Source: Lacihabitans sp. CS3-21 | Lineage (GTDB): Bacteria; Bacteroidota; Bacteroidia; Cytophagales; Spirosomataceae | Length of the DNA stretch: 64,000 bases | Reading direction: 5' to 3' | Assembly: GCF_024343675.1 (NCBI RefSeq) | Contig: NZ_RJUD01000113.1 | Span: forward strand, 62,001 to 126,000 | Shown: in pieces, positions 8,833-15,594 of the stretch | Layout: each line of letters starts with the position of its first letter | Numbering within the stretch: the stretch's first letter is position 1 | The notes under the pieces: generated by a model | The model's input: the letters and a program-made list of their open reading frames with translations, nothing else | Database searches by the model: none | What the model was told of the DNA's origin: nothing | Translations under genes and position numbers: made by a program

Positions 8833-9816
8833 TTAGATTGAACTTTCACTGTGGCTTTTTACAACTCCCACCGCAGTTTCTGCCATATGCATGGTTTTTT
8901 CGAAGCCTGCCCTTAAATAATAACCTAGTTTAGAGTTACCCGCGGGTACATCTTGAGGAAGGAATCCAAGGTATTTAAGTGTTTTGAAAACGCTGCCTTT
9001 CTGCAAATCGTGGTGAGGAAAACCAGGCTCAGTACAGCCCAAACAAGGGTGATTAGCACGGGTTTTGCTCGACTGACGGTTCCAAAGGATACGATTACAG
9101 CTCGCTCTGGTCATTGGCCCTCTACAACCTACTTCATAAAACAAGCATCCATTGCCTCTTTTCCCGAAGGCTCCATCAATTTTGTTGGCAAAGTTTACGA
9201 CATTGGTACATCCAGTTTGTACAAAATCAGTAAAGAACGTACTTGGCCTGTGGTATTCATCAATTTTTATGTCGCCTATTCTTCCCGTAGAAATAGCAAC
9301 TAATATTTGAGTGATCCAGTCAGGGTGGGCCGGACAACCTGGTATGTTGATTACTGGCAAACCGCCTTTAGATACAAAGCCCGCTCCCAATATGCCGCCT
9401 TTTTCTTTTTTCAGAAACTGCATACCTGTTGATTCTGAAGGGTTAGGTGCTACCGCAGGAATTCCGCCCCAAGTTGCACAGTCGCCAATAGCAACTACAA
9501 AACCAGCAACGGCCGAAATTTCTTTCACCCAATCCATCATTGGTCTTTCACAAAAATAGTTCATGGTTCCAGTACCTCCAGGTCCTTGAATAATACTGCC
9601 TTCAAATACGAAAATGTCACAGGCAACTTTTCCTGAAATAACATCTTCTAAAACCTGTGTGACTTGATGGCCTATTTCGAGACCAATGGAAGGATGCCAT
9701 AAGATGTTGACCCCAAAGTCTGTGACTAGATCAACTACAGTAGGCTCTTCGGCGTTCAGAAAAGACATGGTGTTTCCGCTACATGCACCACCTTGTAACC
9801 AAAGTACATTTGCCAT
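8833..9816 (-). CDS. hupS: [NiFe]-hydrogenase small subunit, group 2a-like
   Basis: Electron-transfer subunit (327 aa) with three Fe-S clusters. The N-terminus NVLWLQGGACSGNTMS begins almost at residue 1, with no RRxFxK Tat leader and no C-terminal membrane anchor, so it is cytoplasmic. Proximal-cluster motifs are Cys12, GDCATWGG and IPGCPAHPDW. The usual second Cys of CxxC is Asn15, and the usual distal-cluster His (HxxC) is Gln in VQTGC. From memory, both substitutions are shared with cyanobacterial HupS, pointing to group 2a rather than to damage. The medial region reads NHPCLGC. hupL follows after 35 nt; upstream lie a -7 element and the palindrome. Confidence 0.95.
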   Translation of the reverse strand: MANVLWLQGGACSGNTMSFLNAEEPTVVDLVTDFGVNILWHPSIGLEIGHQVTQVLEDVISGKVACDIFVFEGSIIQGPGGTGTMNYFCERPMMDWVKEISAVAGFVVAIGDCATWGGIPAVAPNPSESTGMQFLKKEKGGILGAGFVSKGGLPVINIPGCPAHPDWITQILVAISTGRIGDIKIDEYHRPSTFFTDFVQTGCTNVVNFANKIDGAFGKRGNGCLFYEVGCRGPMTRASCNRILWNRQSSKTRANHPCLGCTEPGFPHHDLQKGSVFKTLKYLGFLPQDVPAGNSKLGYYLRAGFEKTMHMAETAVGVVKSHSESSI

Positions 9817-9865
9817 ATTTTATATATTTAATAGGTTGAGATATTAAATTGTATTATTAATAGAA

Positions 9866-9873
9866 CAAATATA
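9866..9873 (-). promoter_or_regulatory. Candidate -7 promoter element for hupS
   Basis: TATATTTG on the minus strand matches the Bacteroidota -7 consensus, 49 nt upstream of the hupS ATG. The -33 position, about 20 nt further upstream, falls in the arm of the palindrome at 9886-9909, so a bound regulator would touch the polymerase site directly. Confidence 0.6.
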
Positions 9874-9885
9874 ATCACTTAAATC

Positions 9886-9909
9886 AAATTAGAAAATTTT
9901 TTCTAATTT
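9886..9909. promoter_or_regulatory. Palindromic candidate operator upstream of hupS
   Basis: Perfect 24-bp inverted repeat: 11-bp arms AAATTAGAAAA and TTTTCTAATTT around TT. The inner 18 bases (TTAGAAAATTTTTTCTAA) recur exactly at 4771-4788 upstream of hypA. It lies 69 nt upstream of the hupS start and 15 nt from the TetR gene end. A dimeric regulator is the likely ligand; the neighbouring TetR proteins are candidates but nothing in the sequence proves it. Confidence 0.65.
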
Positions 9910-9924
9910 TTATTCAAAAATAAT

Positions 9925-10542
9925 TTAGAGCAGATTATTGTCATTTAACACCTTCTGTAGTTCTGGAAAACCTTCATTAGAGATATATGGCAAAATGAGA
10001 CACCAAATGGCATTTTTGTATCTAAATAGAGATACTATTTTACTTTGCATCTTTTGTTGTGGAATCCAAAATATCAAAGTTAAAAGCACATTATCAGTTA
10101 CGGTTTGTAGGTTATTTCTATTGATCTCCTTAAAAAATCCAGATTTGGCGTAGAACTCAAGACGTTTTTTGATTTGCAAATCCATTTTATTGATCAAACT
10201 ATTCCACTCTTCTTTGATCTTTGGTATTTGATGTTCATTTGAGAAAAGGTCCGAAAAATAAAAATGATATTTATCGAAAAAGTCAAAATATGAGCTAATT
10301 TGTTTGTCGAAATCCTCTAAACTTGGAGATAACAAATAGTTGCCCAAGATTAAATTGAAATCATCAAACAGCTTTTCGTAAACACTTGAAACAATAAAAT
10401 CCTTGGTTTTAAAATGATAAGCCAAATTACCAACACTTATACCTATCTCATCTGCAATTTGCTGAAGCCTAACACTGGCAACACCATATTCGTTGAATAA
10501 TTTGATGGACGCATTTAGTATTTTATTTTTTGTACTGTACAT
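9925..10542 (-). CDS. TetR/AcrR-family transcriptional regulator
   Basis: 205-aa regulator with an N-terminal helix-turn-helix of TetR type (ILNASIKLFNEYG, then SVGNLAYHFKTKDFI as recognition helix and start of helix 4) and a helical ligand-binding C-terminal domain with no recognisable ligand signature. The open frame reaches 10572, but ATG at 10542 (MYSTKNKIL) is chosen because it lies 1 nt after the preceding gene's stop and puts the HTH at the usual distance. It forms a pair with the 119-aa gene upstream and sits directly upstream of hupS. The DNA-binding part is very like that of the regulator at 11045-11665, so they may recognise related sites. Confidence 0.9.
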   Translation of the reverse strand: MYSTKNKILNASIKLFNEYGVASVRLQQIADEIGISVGNLAYHFKTKDFIVSSVYEKLFDDFNLILGNYLLSPSLEDFDKQISSYFDFFDKYHFYFSDLFSNEHQIPKIKEEWNSLINKMDLQIKKRLEFYAKSGFFKEINRNNLQTVTDNVLLTLIFWIPQQKMQSKIVSLFRYKNAIWCLILPYISNEGFPELQKVLNDNNLL

Positions 10543-10543
10543 T

Positions 10544-10903
10544 TTAATTTTCCGAAATTTGGATTCCTTCAAAGTCCACCACCAAAGTGCCTCTTTGGTC
10601 TTTAGCAGCCTGCCTACGCATTATTGATGCAATCAAAGTTGCTTTTCGGGGACACGAATATGAAACAATGAACCTTTTAATAAACTTCAAAGGGTTGTTG
10701 TGCATTGCAAACAACAATTCTATGTCCCATTGACCAGCCACCTTGGCTAGGTTTTCTATTACAGCTGTTTCTGAAAGCCATTTATCGTCATTGAAAAAAC
10801 TAAAATCGACCAACTTCCCTTTACTTTCTATAAAATGCAAGTCATTGAGCAAGTCTAATGACATCTCATAAAGCTTAGGGTCAATGATAAATGGAGTTTT
10901 CAT
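10544..10903 (-). CDS. Unknown 119-aa protein coupled to the TetR gene
   Basis: Cytoplasmic protein, mixed alpha/beta, no signal peptide or membrane helix. I do not recognise the family. The C-terminal half contains a basic stretch (PRKATLIASIMRRQAAKD) followed by RGTLVVDFEGIQISEN. Its stop is 1 nt from the start of the TetR gene, so it is probably co-translated with the regulator; it could modify the regulator's activity or be its effector enzyme, but this rests on position only. A TAnnTTTG element lies 108 nt upstream. Confidence 0.7.
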   Translation of the reverse strand: MKTPFIIDPKLYEMSLDLLNDLHFIESKGKLVDFSFFNDDKWLSETAVIENLAKVAGQWDIELLFAMHNNPLKFIKRFIVSYSCPRKATLIASIMRRQAAKDQRGTLVVDFEGIQISEN

Positions 10904-11010
10904 TTTTCCAATTGATTATTTTACGTAGCAAATAAATTCCCCAAGAAGTATATTCAAGACATAAAAATGAGCAGAACTTGTAACGAATCCAATCTTATAT
11001 AATTCTAATA

Positions 11011-11018
11011 CAAACTTA
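11011..11018 (-). promoter_or_regulatory. Candidate -7 promoter element for the 119-aa gene and TetR gene
   Basis: TAAGTTTG on the minus strand matches TAnnTTTG. It would give a leader of roughly 100 nt before the 119-aa gene. No clear -33 element; a weak call. Confidence 0.35.
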
Positions 11019-11044
11019 AAAAAATATTTAATCTATGCAATTAT

Positions 11045-11665
11045 TTATTTTAAAAAATCCATGTTGCCTATTTGCATAAACTCTGTTTGACCAACCTCAG
11101 ACAAATAGGGCAAAAACACACTCCAAACTGTATTTATAAAGTCTTTTTCTAAAATCATATCCACTCCCCGGATTCTAGATTGGTAAAGCCATAACTCAAT
11201 GACCATCCAATACAATTCGGCTAATGCAGTGATTTGATCATTTATTTTACCCTCCTCAAAAACACCTCTTGATACATTGAAAGCGATTAATGTTTCTATC
11301 TGTGCAATGTACCACTTTGTATATTCTCTGTATTGTTTTTTTATTTTCGGAAATGATCTAATAATTTCTAAGGTATCTGAATAAAAAAAACTATATTTTT
11401 GATACAATCTAAAAGTATCTTTCAGATGGTTATTTATGTTTTCGAACAAAGGAACAAGCCTCAAGTCTGTCAATAAAATCTTTTGCTCCTTTTCTAGATT
11501 ATAATAAATAGCTTCGAATATGGCCTCCTTGGTTTTGAAGTGATAGGCCAAATTTCCAATACTTAGATTTGCCTCATCAGCAATATATTGTAGTCTCACA
11601 TTGACATACCCAAATCTATTAAAAAGACCAATGGCACTCTCTAATATTCTTTCTTTAGTTGTCAT
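11045..11665 (-). CDS. TetR/AcrR-family transcriptional regulator (paralogue)
   Basis: 206-aa TetR-type regulator. The HTH is at the N-terminus (ILESAIGLFNRFGYVNVRLQ, then LSIGNLAYHFKTK at about residues 34-46). It shares the segments VRLQ-IAD and SIGNLAYHFKTK with the regulator at 9925-10542, so the two look like a local duplication that then diverged strongly in the ligand domain. The C-terminal domain is rich in aromatic residues (YYNLEKEQ, YQKYSFFYSD), as in TetR proteins that bind hydrophobic ligands; the ligand is unknown. It has its own -7 element and is separated by a terminator from the dienelactone-hydrolase gene upstream. Confidence 0.9.
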   Translation of the reverse strand: MTTKERILESAIGLFNRFGYVNVRLQYIADEANLSIGNLAYHFKTKEAIFEAIYYNLEKEQKILLTDLRLVPLFENINNHLKDTFRLYQKYSFFYSDTLEIIRSFPKIKKQYREYTKWYIAQIETLIAFNVSRGVFEEGKINDQITALAELYWMVIELWLYQSRIRGVDMILEKDFINTVWSVFLPYLSEVGQTEFMQIGNMDFLK

Positions 11666-11688
11666 TGAAGTTATTATTGATTTTTCCC

Positions 11689-11696
11689 CAAACTTA
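11689..11696 (-). promoter_or_regulatory. Candidate -7 promoter element for the second TetR gene
   Basis: TAAGTTTG on the minus strand, 23 nt upstream of the ATG at 11665. Same octamer as the element before the 119-aa gene. Confidence 0.45.
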
Positions 11697-11726
11697 ATTC
11701 AAAAAAAACCTTTGATATAGATTTTG

Positions 11727-11770
11727 AAAAAAAAATACTCCGCCAGCAAAAAAAGGCTCTAGGAGTATTT
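11727..11770 (-). terminator. Terminator of the dienelactone-hydrolase gene
   Basis: Stem AAATACTCC with GGAGTATTT, an inner GCC/GGC pair, and on the minus strand a run of nine Ts after the stem. It lies just after the stop at 11803 and before the second TetR gene. Confidence 0.65.
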
Positions 11771-11802
11771 TAAATTCATCATGGAAAATTAAGAAATGGC
11801 CA

Positions 11803-12663
11803 TCAAAACTTACCCTTCAAATACCCCAAAGCCATGCCGTAGGCCTCTTTAGTTAGAGCAGGATCGTGTTTTGGATTGCTTGGATTTGCAAAACCATGCA
11901 CACCATCAAATATTTTATAATCCAGTTTTTTGCCAGCAGCTTTCATGTTTTCAGCAAATTTCTCGATTACTTCTTTTGAGATTCTTGTTTCTGTGGCGAA
12001 AAGGCCCAGTACGTCAGAATTTAGTTTTTTCAATTCGTTTACATCACTCACGGGCATACCATAGTACATCACAGAGCCTACGGTTTGTTTGCCTCCCAAA
12101 ATAGCCGAGCGAAGCGACCAAGCTCCTCCAAAACACCAACCTACGTTAGCAATCTTAGCTTTTTTGCCTGCAAAAGTCGTTGCACCATTTACGATGGCCA
12201 CCAAACGAGCATCTTTGGTGCCAGACATCAATTTTCCCGCTTCCTGAGGATTGGAAGTTGACTGTCCGTCGTACATATCAACCGCCAGGACGTTTACATT
12301 TTCGCCTAAATCTTTGTAAAAAGTATCAGATTCACGTCTGATGTAGTCGTTGAGTCCCCACCATTCTTGGTAAACAAAAAGCCATTTGTTGGATTTCTTT
12401 TTGGCTTTTACCAAATAACCTTTGCCATCTGTTCCATCCGTAGTTTTGAAAGTTACATTTGTTCCTAATCCAGCATATTGAAGTGGAGCTGGTGCAAAAT
12501 GCAGTGCCTGAAATTCAGGGTCCAGTGCAAACTGACGCATGTCATCACCAGGAAAAGTGTGGCAAATGGTCATCGGTTCGGCCTTTGTATCCAAATCATC
12601 AAAAGCTGGAACAAAAAGAACAAACGAAAAAATAATAGGAAGGATAAAGCTCAGTTTAAACAT
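11803..12663 (-). CDS. Exported dienelactone-hydrolase-family protein
   Basis: 286-aa alpha/beta-hydrolase with an N-terminal hydrophobic signal (about residues 1-20), so probably periplasmic. The nucleophile elbow is GWCFGG (Cys, as in dienelactone hydrolases) and the His is in DGVHGF. At the acid position the sequence is FATETRIS, with Glu where the family normally has Asp. The core motif WWGLNDYIR is typical of bacterial DLH-like proteins. Cytoplasmic members hydrolyse dienelactones in chlorocatechol breakdown; the substrate of this exported form cannot be read. It has its own terminators on both sides, so it is likely monocistronic. Confidence 0.88.
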   Translation of the reverse strand: MFKLSFILPIIFSFVLFVPAFDDLDTKAEPMTICHTFPGDDMRQFALDPEFQALHFAPAPLQYAGLGTNVTFKTTDGTDGKGYLVKAKKKSNKWLFVYQEWWGLNDYIRRESDTFYKDLGENVNVLAVDMYDGQSTSNPQEAGKLMSGTKDARLVAIVNGATTFAGKKAKIANVGWCFGGAWSLRSAILGGKQTVGSVMYYGMPVSDVNELKKLNSDVLGLFATETRISKEVIEKFAENMKAAGKKLDYKIFDGVHGFANPSNPKHDPALTKEAYGMALGYLKGKF

Positions 12664-12731
12664 AGTTTTGATAATATTATTAGTTTCTTAAATACGAAAA
12701 GTAATTGAAAAAGGTTACCGAAATTTTAGAA

Positions 12732-12761
12732 CAAAAAAACCGTCAATATGTTTCGACGGCT
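12732..12761 (-). terminator. Terminator of the haem-binding protein gene
   Basis: On the minus strand GCCGTC, a 10-nt loop, GACGGT and a run of seven Ts follow the stop at 12781 by about 20 nt: a classic intrinsic terminator. Confidence 0.8.
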
Positions 12762-12780
12762 TCTTTTGTTGGTAGTTATT

Positions 12781-13287
12781 TTATTCGGCTGGTTTTGGCC
12801 TTGGTTTCATTTTGAGACTATCAGCAGGATAATGTGCTTTCAAGGAATCCATTTGAGCAGTTGCCCAATTTACTATTGCGTCTCTTTGAGCGTCAGTTAG
12901 GTTTGCTTCTTTGTGCAATCCCAAATATGTATAAGACTCCAAAGGCATCTCTTTCTCTTTTACCATTTCTATAGTCTCTTCCAATTTATGGTTTTGAACG
13001 GCTATTGGTAATTTTGTAAAAGTAGAGATATTAAAATGTTTCTTCCCATCTACCACATGATCATTTAGAAACCATGCAATGGGTTGAATATTAGCATACC
13101 ACGGATAAGTTGTCTTGTTTGAGTGACAATCGTTGCAAGCTACTTCAAAAGTCTTTTTGACATCCTCCGGCATATCATATTTAGTCGTGATGGCGTAAGT
13201 ATTGTCGTCAGAAATGTTCTTTTCTGGTTTTACAAACTGGATAGCAATCAACACGACCGCAAGTCCGATAAAGATTTTCTTAAGCAT
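12781..13287 (-). CDS. Membrane-anchored c-type haem-binding domain protein
   Basis: 168-aa protein with one N-terminal hydrophobic helix (residues 4-20) that anchors or exports it. A single haem c motif CNDCH is at about residues 51-55, followed by SNKTTYPWYANIQPIAWFLNDHV, the signature of the Bacteroidota Haem_bd (PF14376) family. The C-terminal tail is Lys/Pro-rich. It would be matured by a cytochrome c assembly system not seen here. The function of the family is not settled; a periplasmic redox role is inferred. It lies next to yceI on the same strand, separated by 112 nt. Confidence 0.88.
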   Translation of the reverse strand: MLKKIFIGLAVVLIAIQFVKPEKNISDDNTYAITTKYDMPEDVKKTFEVACNDCHSNKTTYPWYANIQPIAWFLNDHVVDGKKHFNISTFTKLPIAVQNHKLEETIEMVKEKEMPLESYTYLGLHKEANLTDAQRDAIVNWATAQMDSLKAHYPADSLKMKPRPKPAE

Positions 13288-13399
13288 TGTACTATTTATT
13301 TTAGATGATGTATAAAAATTGAATATTAGTTACTTGCTATTTTGACTTTTAAATTACAAAATTTAATCAAAAAAAACATCATTTAATCACCCAAATTTG

Positions 13400-13972
13400 T
13401 CATTTCTTTTGAAACTCCCCCGTTGCTCTAATGGCAATTTCATCACCCACCATAATGTTTTGTAACTTTCCACCTATTCCAAAATCACTTCTTTTGATAG
13501 TTCCGGTAGCTTTAATGCCTAGTTGAGGTATTTTGTTGTTTGGGTTTGGATGAGCCATTGGCCCATTCATAGTTACATCCAAAGTAATAGGCTTAGTTAC
13601 TCCTTTGATCGTAATATTCCCACCCATTTTATATTTATTACCCGATATTTTGGTCAAAGAAGTACTCTTAAAATTTATGGCTGGGAACTTCTCGACATTA
13701 AACATATCCTCGCTTTTGAGGTGATTGTCACGCATTTCTAAATCGGTATTGATACTTGCTGATTCTATCGAGATCTCAAAAACAGCATCAGTCAAATCAT
13801 CTTTGGCAGCTGTAATTTTCCCATCGAATTTTTTAAAATAACCATCTACTTCGGATAAACCGTGGTGTTCGGCTATAAATGTAAACTTCGTATGGCCTTT
13901 GTCGATGCTCCATTGGGCAAAGGTTACGGCCGAAACTAGCAAAAAGGCGGATGATAGAATTGTTTTTTTCAT
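13400..13972 (-). CDS. YceI-family periplasmic lipid-binding protein
   Basis: 190-aa exported lipocalin-like protein. Signal peptide residues 1-19 end at TFAQ. The mature N-terminus WSIDKGHTKFTFIAEHHGLSEVDGYF and the strand KYKMGGNITIKGVTKPITLDV are YceI hallmarks. YceI proteins bind polyisoprenoid or similar lipids in the periplasm and are often stress-linked. Length is normal. The 108-nt gap upstream holds a 16-bp direct repeat in two copies at a 21-bp period, 36 nt from the ATG. Confidence 0.92.
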   Translation of the reverse strand: MKKTILSSAFLLVSAVTFAQWSIDKGHTKFTFIAEHHGLSEVDGYFKKFDGKITAAKDDLTDAVFEISIESASINTDLEMRDNHLKSEDMFNVEKFPAINFKSTSLTKISGNKYKMGGNITIKGVTKPITLDVTMNGPMAHPNPNNKIPQLGIKATGTIKRSDFGIGGKLQNIMVGDEIAIRATGEFQKK

Positions 13973-14008
13973 TGTTTTAGGTTTATTTAAAATCTTTAAA
14001 AGCTATTA

Positions 14009-14045
14009 CACAAAGTTTCACAAAGTAGGCACAAAGTTTCACAAA
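14009..14045. repeat. Two-copy 16-bp direct repeat upstream of yceI
   Basis: CACAAAGTTTCACAAA occurs at 14009-14024 and 14030-14045, separated by GTAGG. The 21-bp period is two helical turns, as for a regulator binding in tandem; similar CACAAAG-rich stretches are also common in Bacteroidota intergenic DNA. Confidence 0.7.
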
Positions 14046-14080
14046 TCGATTACACTTCTTATATAACAACACATTTATTA

Positions 14081-15373
14081 TCAAACACTTACGGTGATTA
14101 TTTTTAATTTATTCTTTTTATTAGACTGAATAATTTCGTTGGCGATGATTAGTTTATTTCCAATGTTCAACCCGGTAATGTTAGTTGAATTTGCTGAGCC
14201 GTCAATCCAAACTATTTCAGAAACTTTACTGTCTGTAATTTTTCTGAAAGCTATCTGAGAAGGATTCTTTTCGTCTTTGTTCTGCTCCCAAAAAAGCACT
14301 GAGGCTGTAGGCGTTTTTACCAAATATTGGTTTTTTGCCGATGCATCATCCAACACAAAAAGTCTTTTACCTTCAGTGGTAGCTACTCTAATACCCATTT
14401 CATTATCAGTACCCGAAAACCAAGAAACCAAGCCTCCTTTGCCATTGATGGTAGAAACCGCACCACTGTGAGGACAACCGTTTATTTCCCATTTATCATT
14501 GAAAACTATCTCGGGTTTAGAGAAGGTTTGTCCGTTGTCTTTAGAAGTCATGCGGGCTATATCCCTGATATTATCATTATTGTCACGGTAAAAAACATTC
14601 AAAGCTCCACTTGCATCTATTAAAAAATTGATAGGACAACAGTCACAAACTACTGGATCAATCAATCGCTCAGGCTGAAAAACGCCGTTTTTGGACGTCA
14701 CCAATCTCAGATCTCTTTCTTCGTGTTTTGTGCTGTTTGCTACATCTTTCAAATAGGCAACGGCAATTTCGTCATTGCTCATAACAATGGCATCAAAAAA
14801 ACCTCTTACAATGCCTTGCTTAGGGTCTGAGTCCACATTCGCTGGTTTTGTCCAGGTATATCCACCATCTTTTGATTCACAAAAAACAATATTAGACGAA
14901 CGGCCACCACGACCAGAAGCATTGGGAACACTTTCACCTCTGTTTGTAAATATGGCCACCAATGTTCCGTTTTTCTTACTTAAAACTTTGGCCCTCATCA
15001 TACGGCTATTACCGATACCATTTCCAGAGAAAATTACCTTTTTATCAGAAAAAGTTTTGCCTTGGTCTTTTGAAAATGCTAAACAGAAAAAAACTAATCC
15101 CTGATCGTCTTTCTCTGTCCAAGAAAGCATTACTTCTCCACTTGCTGTTTTGGCTAAAAGTGGCATGCTGTAAGCTTTATTCGGGTCGTTTTCAAAAGGA
15201 ATATCAGTGGCTGTTTGTGAGGAATACTTCCAAGGAATTGATTTATTAAACGATTTATTTTGAGGTAGGTAAGCACAAACAGTCATCTTTGAATTTTCTG
15301 GCTCAGTAGTGGAAAACATCGAAACCAAAAGACCTAGAAAAACCAGTGGAATAGTGAAAATTAAACGTATCAT
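14081..15373 (-). CDS. Exported sialidase-like beta-propeller protein
   Basis: 430-aa protein with an N-terminal hydrophobic segment (residues 3-20). Three Asp-box (BNR) motifs mark a six-bladed sialidase-type propeller: SKDQGKTF (101-108), SKDGGYTW (167-174) and SKDNGQTF (277-284). The Arg triad and Asp/Glu/Tyr catalytic set of true sialidases are not evident, so glycosidase activity is doubtful. A cysteine cluster CDCC at 243-246 is unusual for sialidases and may bind metal or form disulfides. It follows the rhaT gene in the same direction but has its own -7 element and is separated by the rhaT terminator. Confidence 0.8.
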   Translation of the reverse strand: MIRLIFTIPLVFLGLLVSMFSTTEPENSKMTVCAYLPQNKSFNKSIPWKYSSQTATDIPFENDPNKAYSMPLLAKTASGEVMLSWTEKDDQGLVFFCLAFSKDQGKTFSDKKVIFSGNGIGNSRMMRAKVLSKKNGTLVAIFTNRGESVPNASGRGGRSSNIVFCESKDGGYTWTKPANVDSDPKQGIVRGFFDAIVMSNDEIAVAYLKDVANSTKHEERDLRLVTSKNGVFQPERLIDPVVCDCCPINFLIDASGALNVFYRDNNDNIRDIARMTSKDNGQTFSKPEIVFNDKWEINGCPHSGAVSTINGKGGLVSWFSGTDNEMGIRVATTEGKRLFVLDDASAKNQYLVKTPTASVLFWEQNKDEKNPSQIAFRKITDSKVSEIVWIDGSANSTNITGLNIGNKLIIANEIIQSNKKNKLKIITVSV

Positions 15374-15421
15374 ATTTTGTGTTTTTGTTTTAATTTAAAT
15401 CAATTATTTACCATCGAAAAT

Positions 15422-15429
15422 CAAATATA
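15422..15429 (-). promoter_or_regulatory. Candidate -7 promoter element for the sialidase-like gene
   Basis: TATATTTG on the minus strand, 48 nt upstream of the ATG at 15373, matching TAnnTTTG. Confidence 0.45.
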
Positions 15430-15531
15430 ATAAACAGGAAAAACACAGAATTATTAAATATATAAAGCAGTTGAATTATTCGACAGATGGGGTGGAAAAC
15501 TAATATAAGTCAAGCCTAGAATAAAGCTAAG

Positions 15532-15568
15532 TTCAAAAAAATAGCTACTCTATTAAGAATAGCTATTT
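15532..15568 (-). terminator. Terminator of rhaT
   Basis: Perfect 9-bp stem AAATAGCTA / TAGCTATTT with a 12-nt loop and a T run on the minus strand, 27 nt after the rhaT stop. Confidence 0.7.
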
Positions 15569-15594
15569 TCAATCTATCAAAAATGACACATTAA

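Noticed and set aside
8833-9816. Possible inactivation of the hydrogenase small subunit by loss of a cluster Cys and His
   Set aside because: Both changes fit the group 2a pattern, the frame is intact, and the whole maturation set is present.
14081-15373. Call as an active sialidase
   Set aside because: Asp boxes alone show the propeller fold; the catalytic Arg triad and Tyr/Glu were not found.
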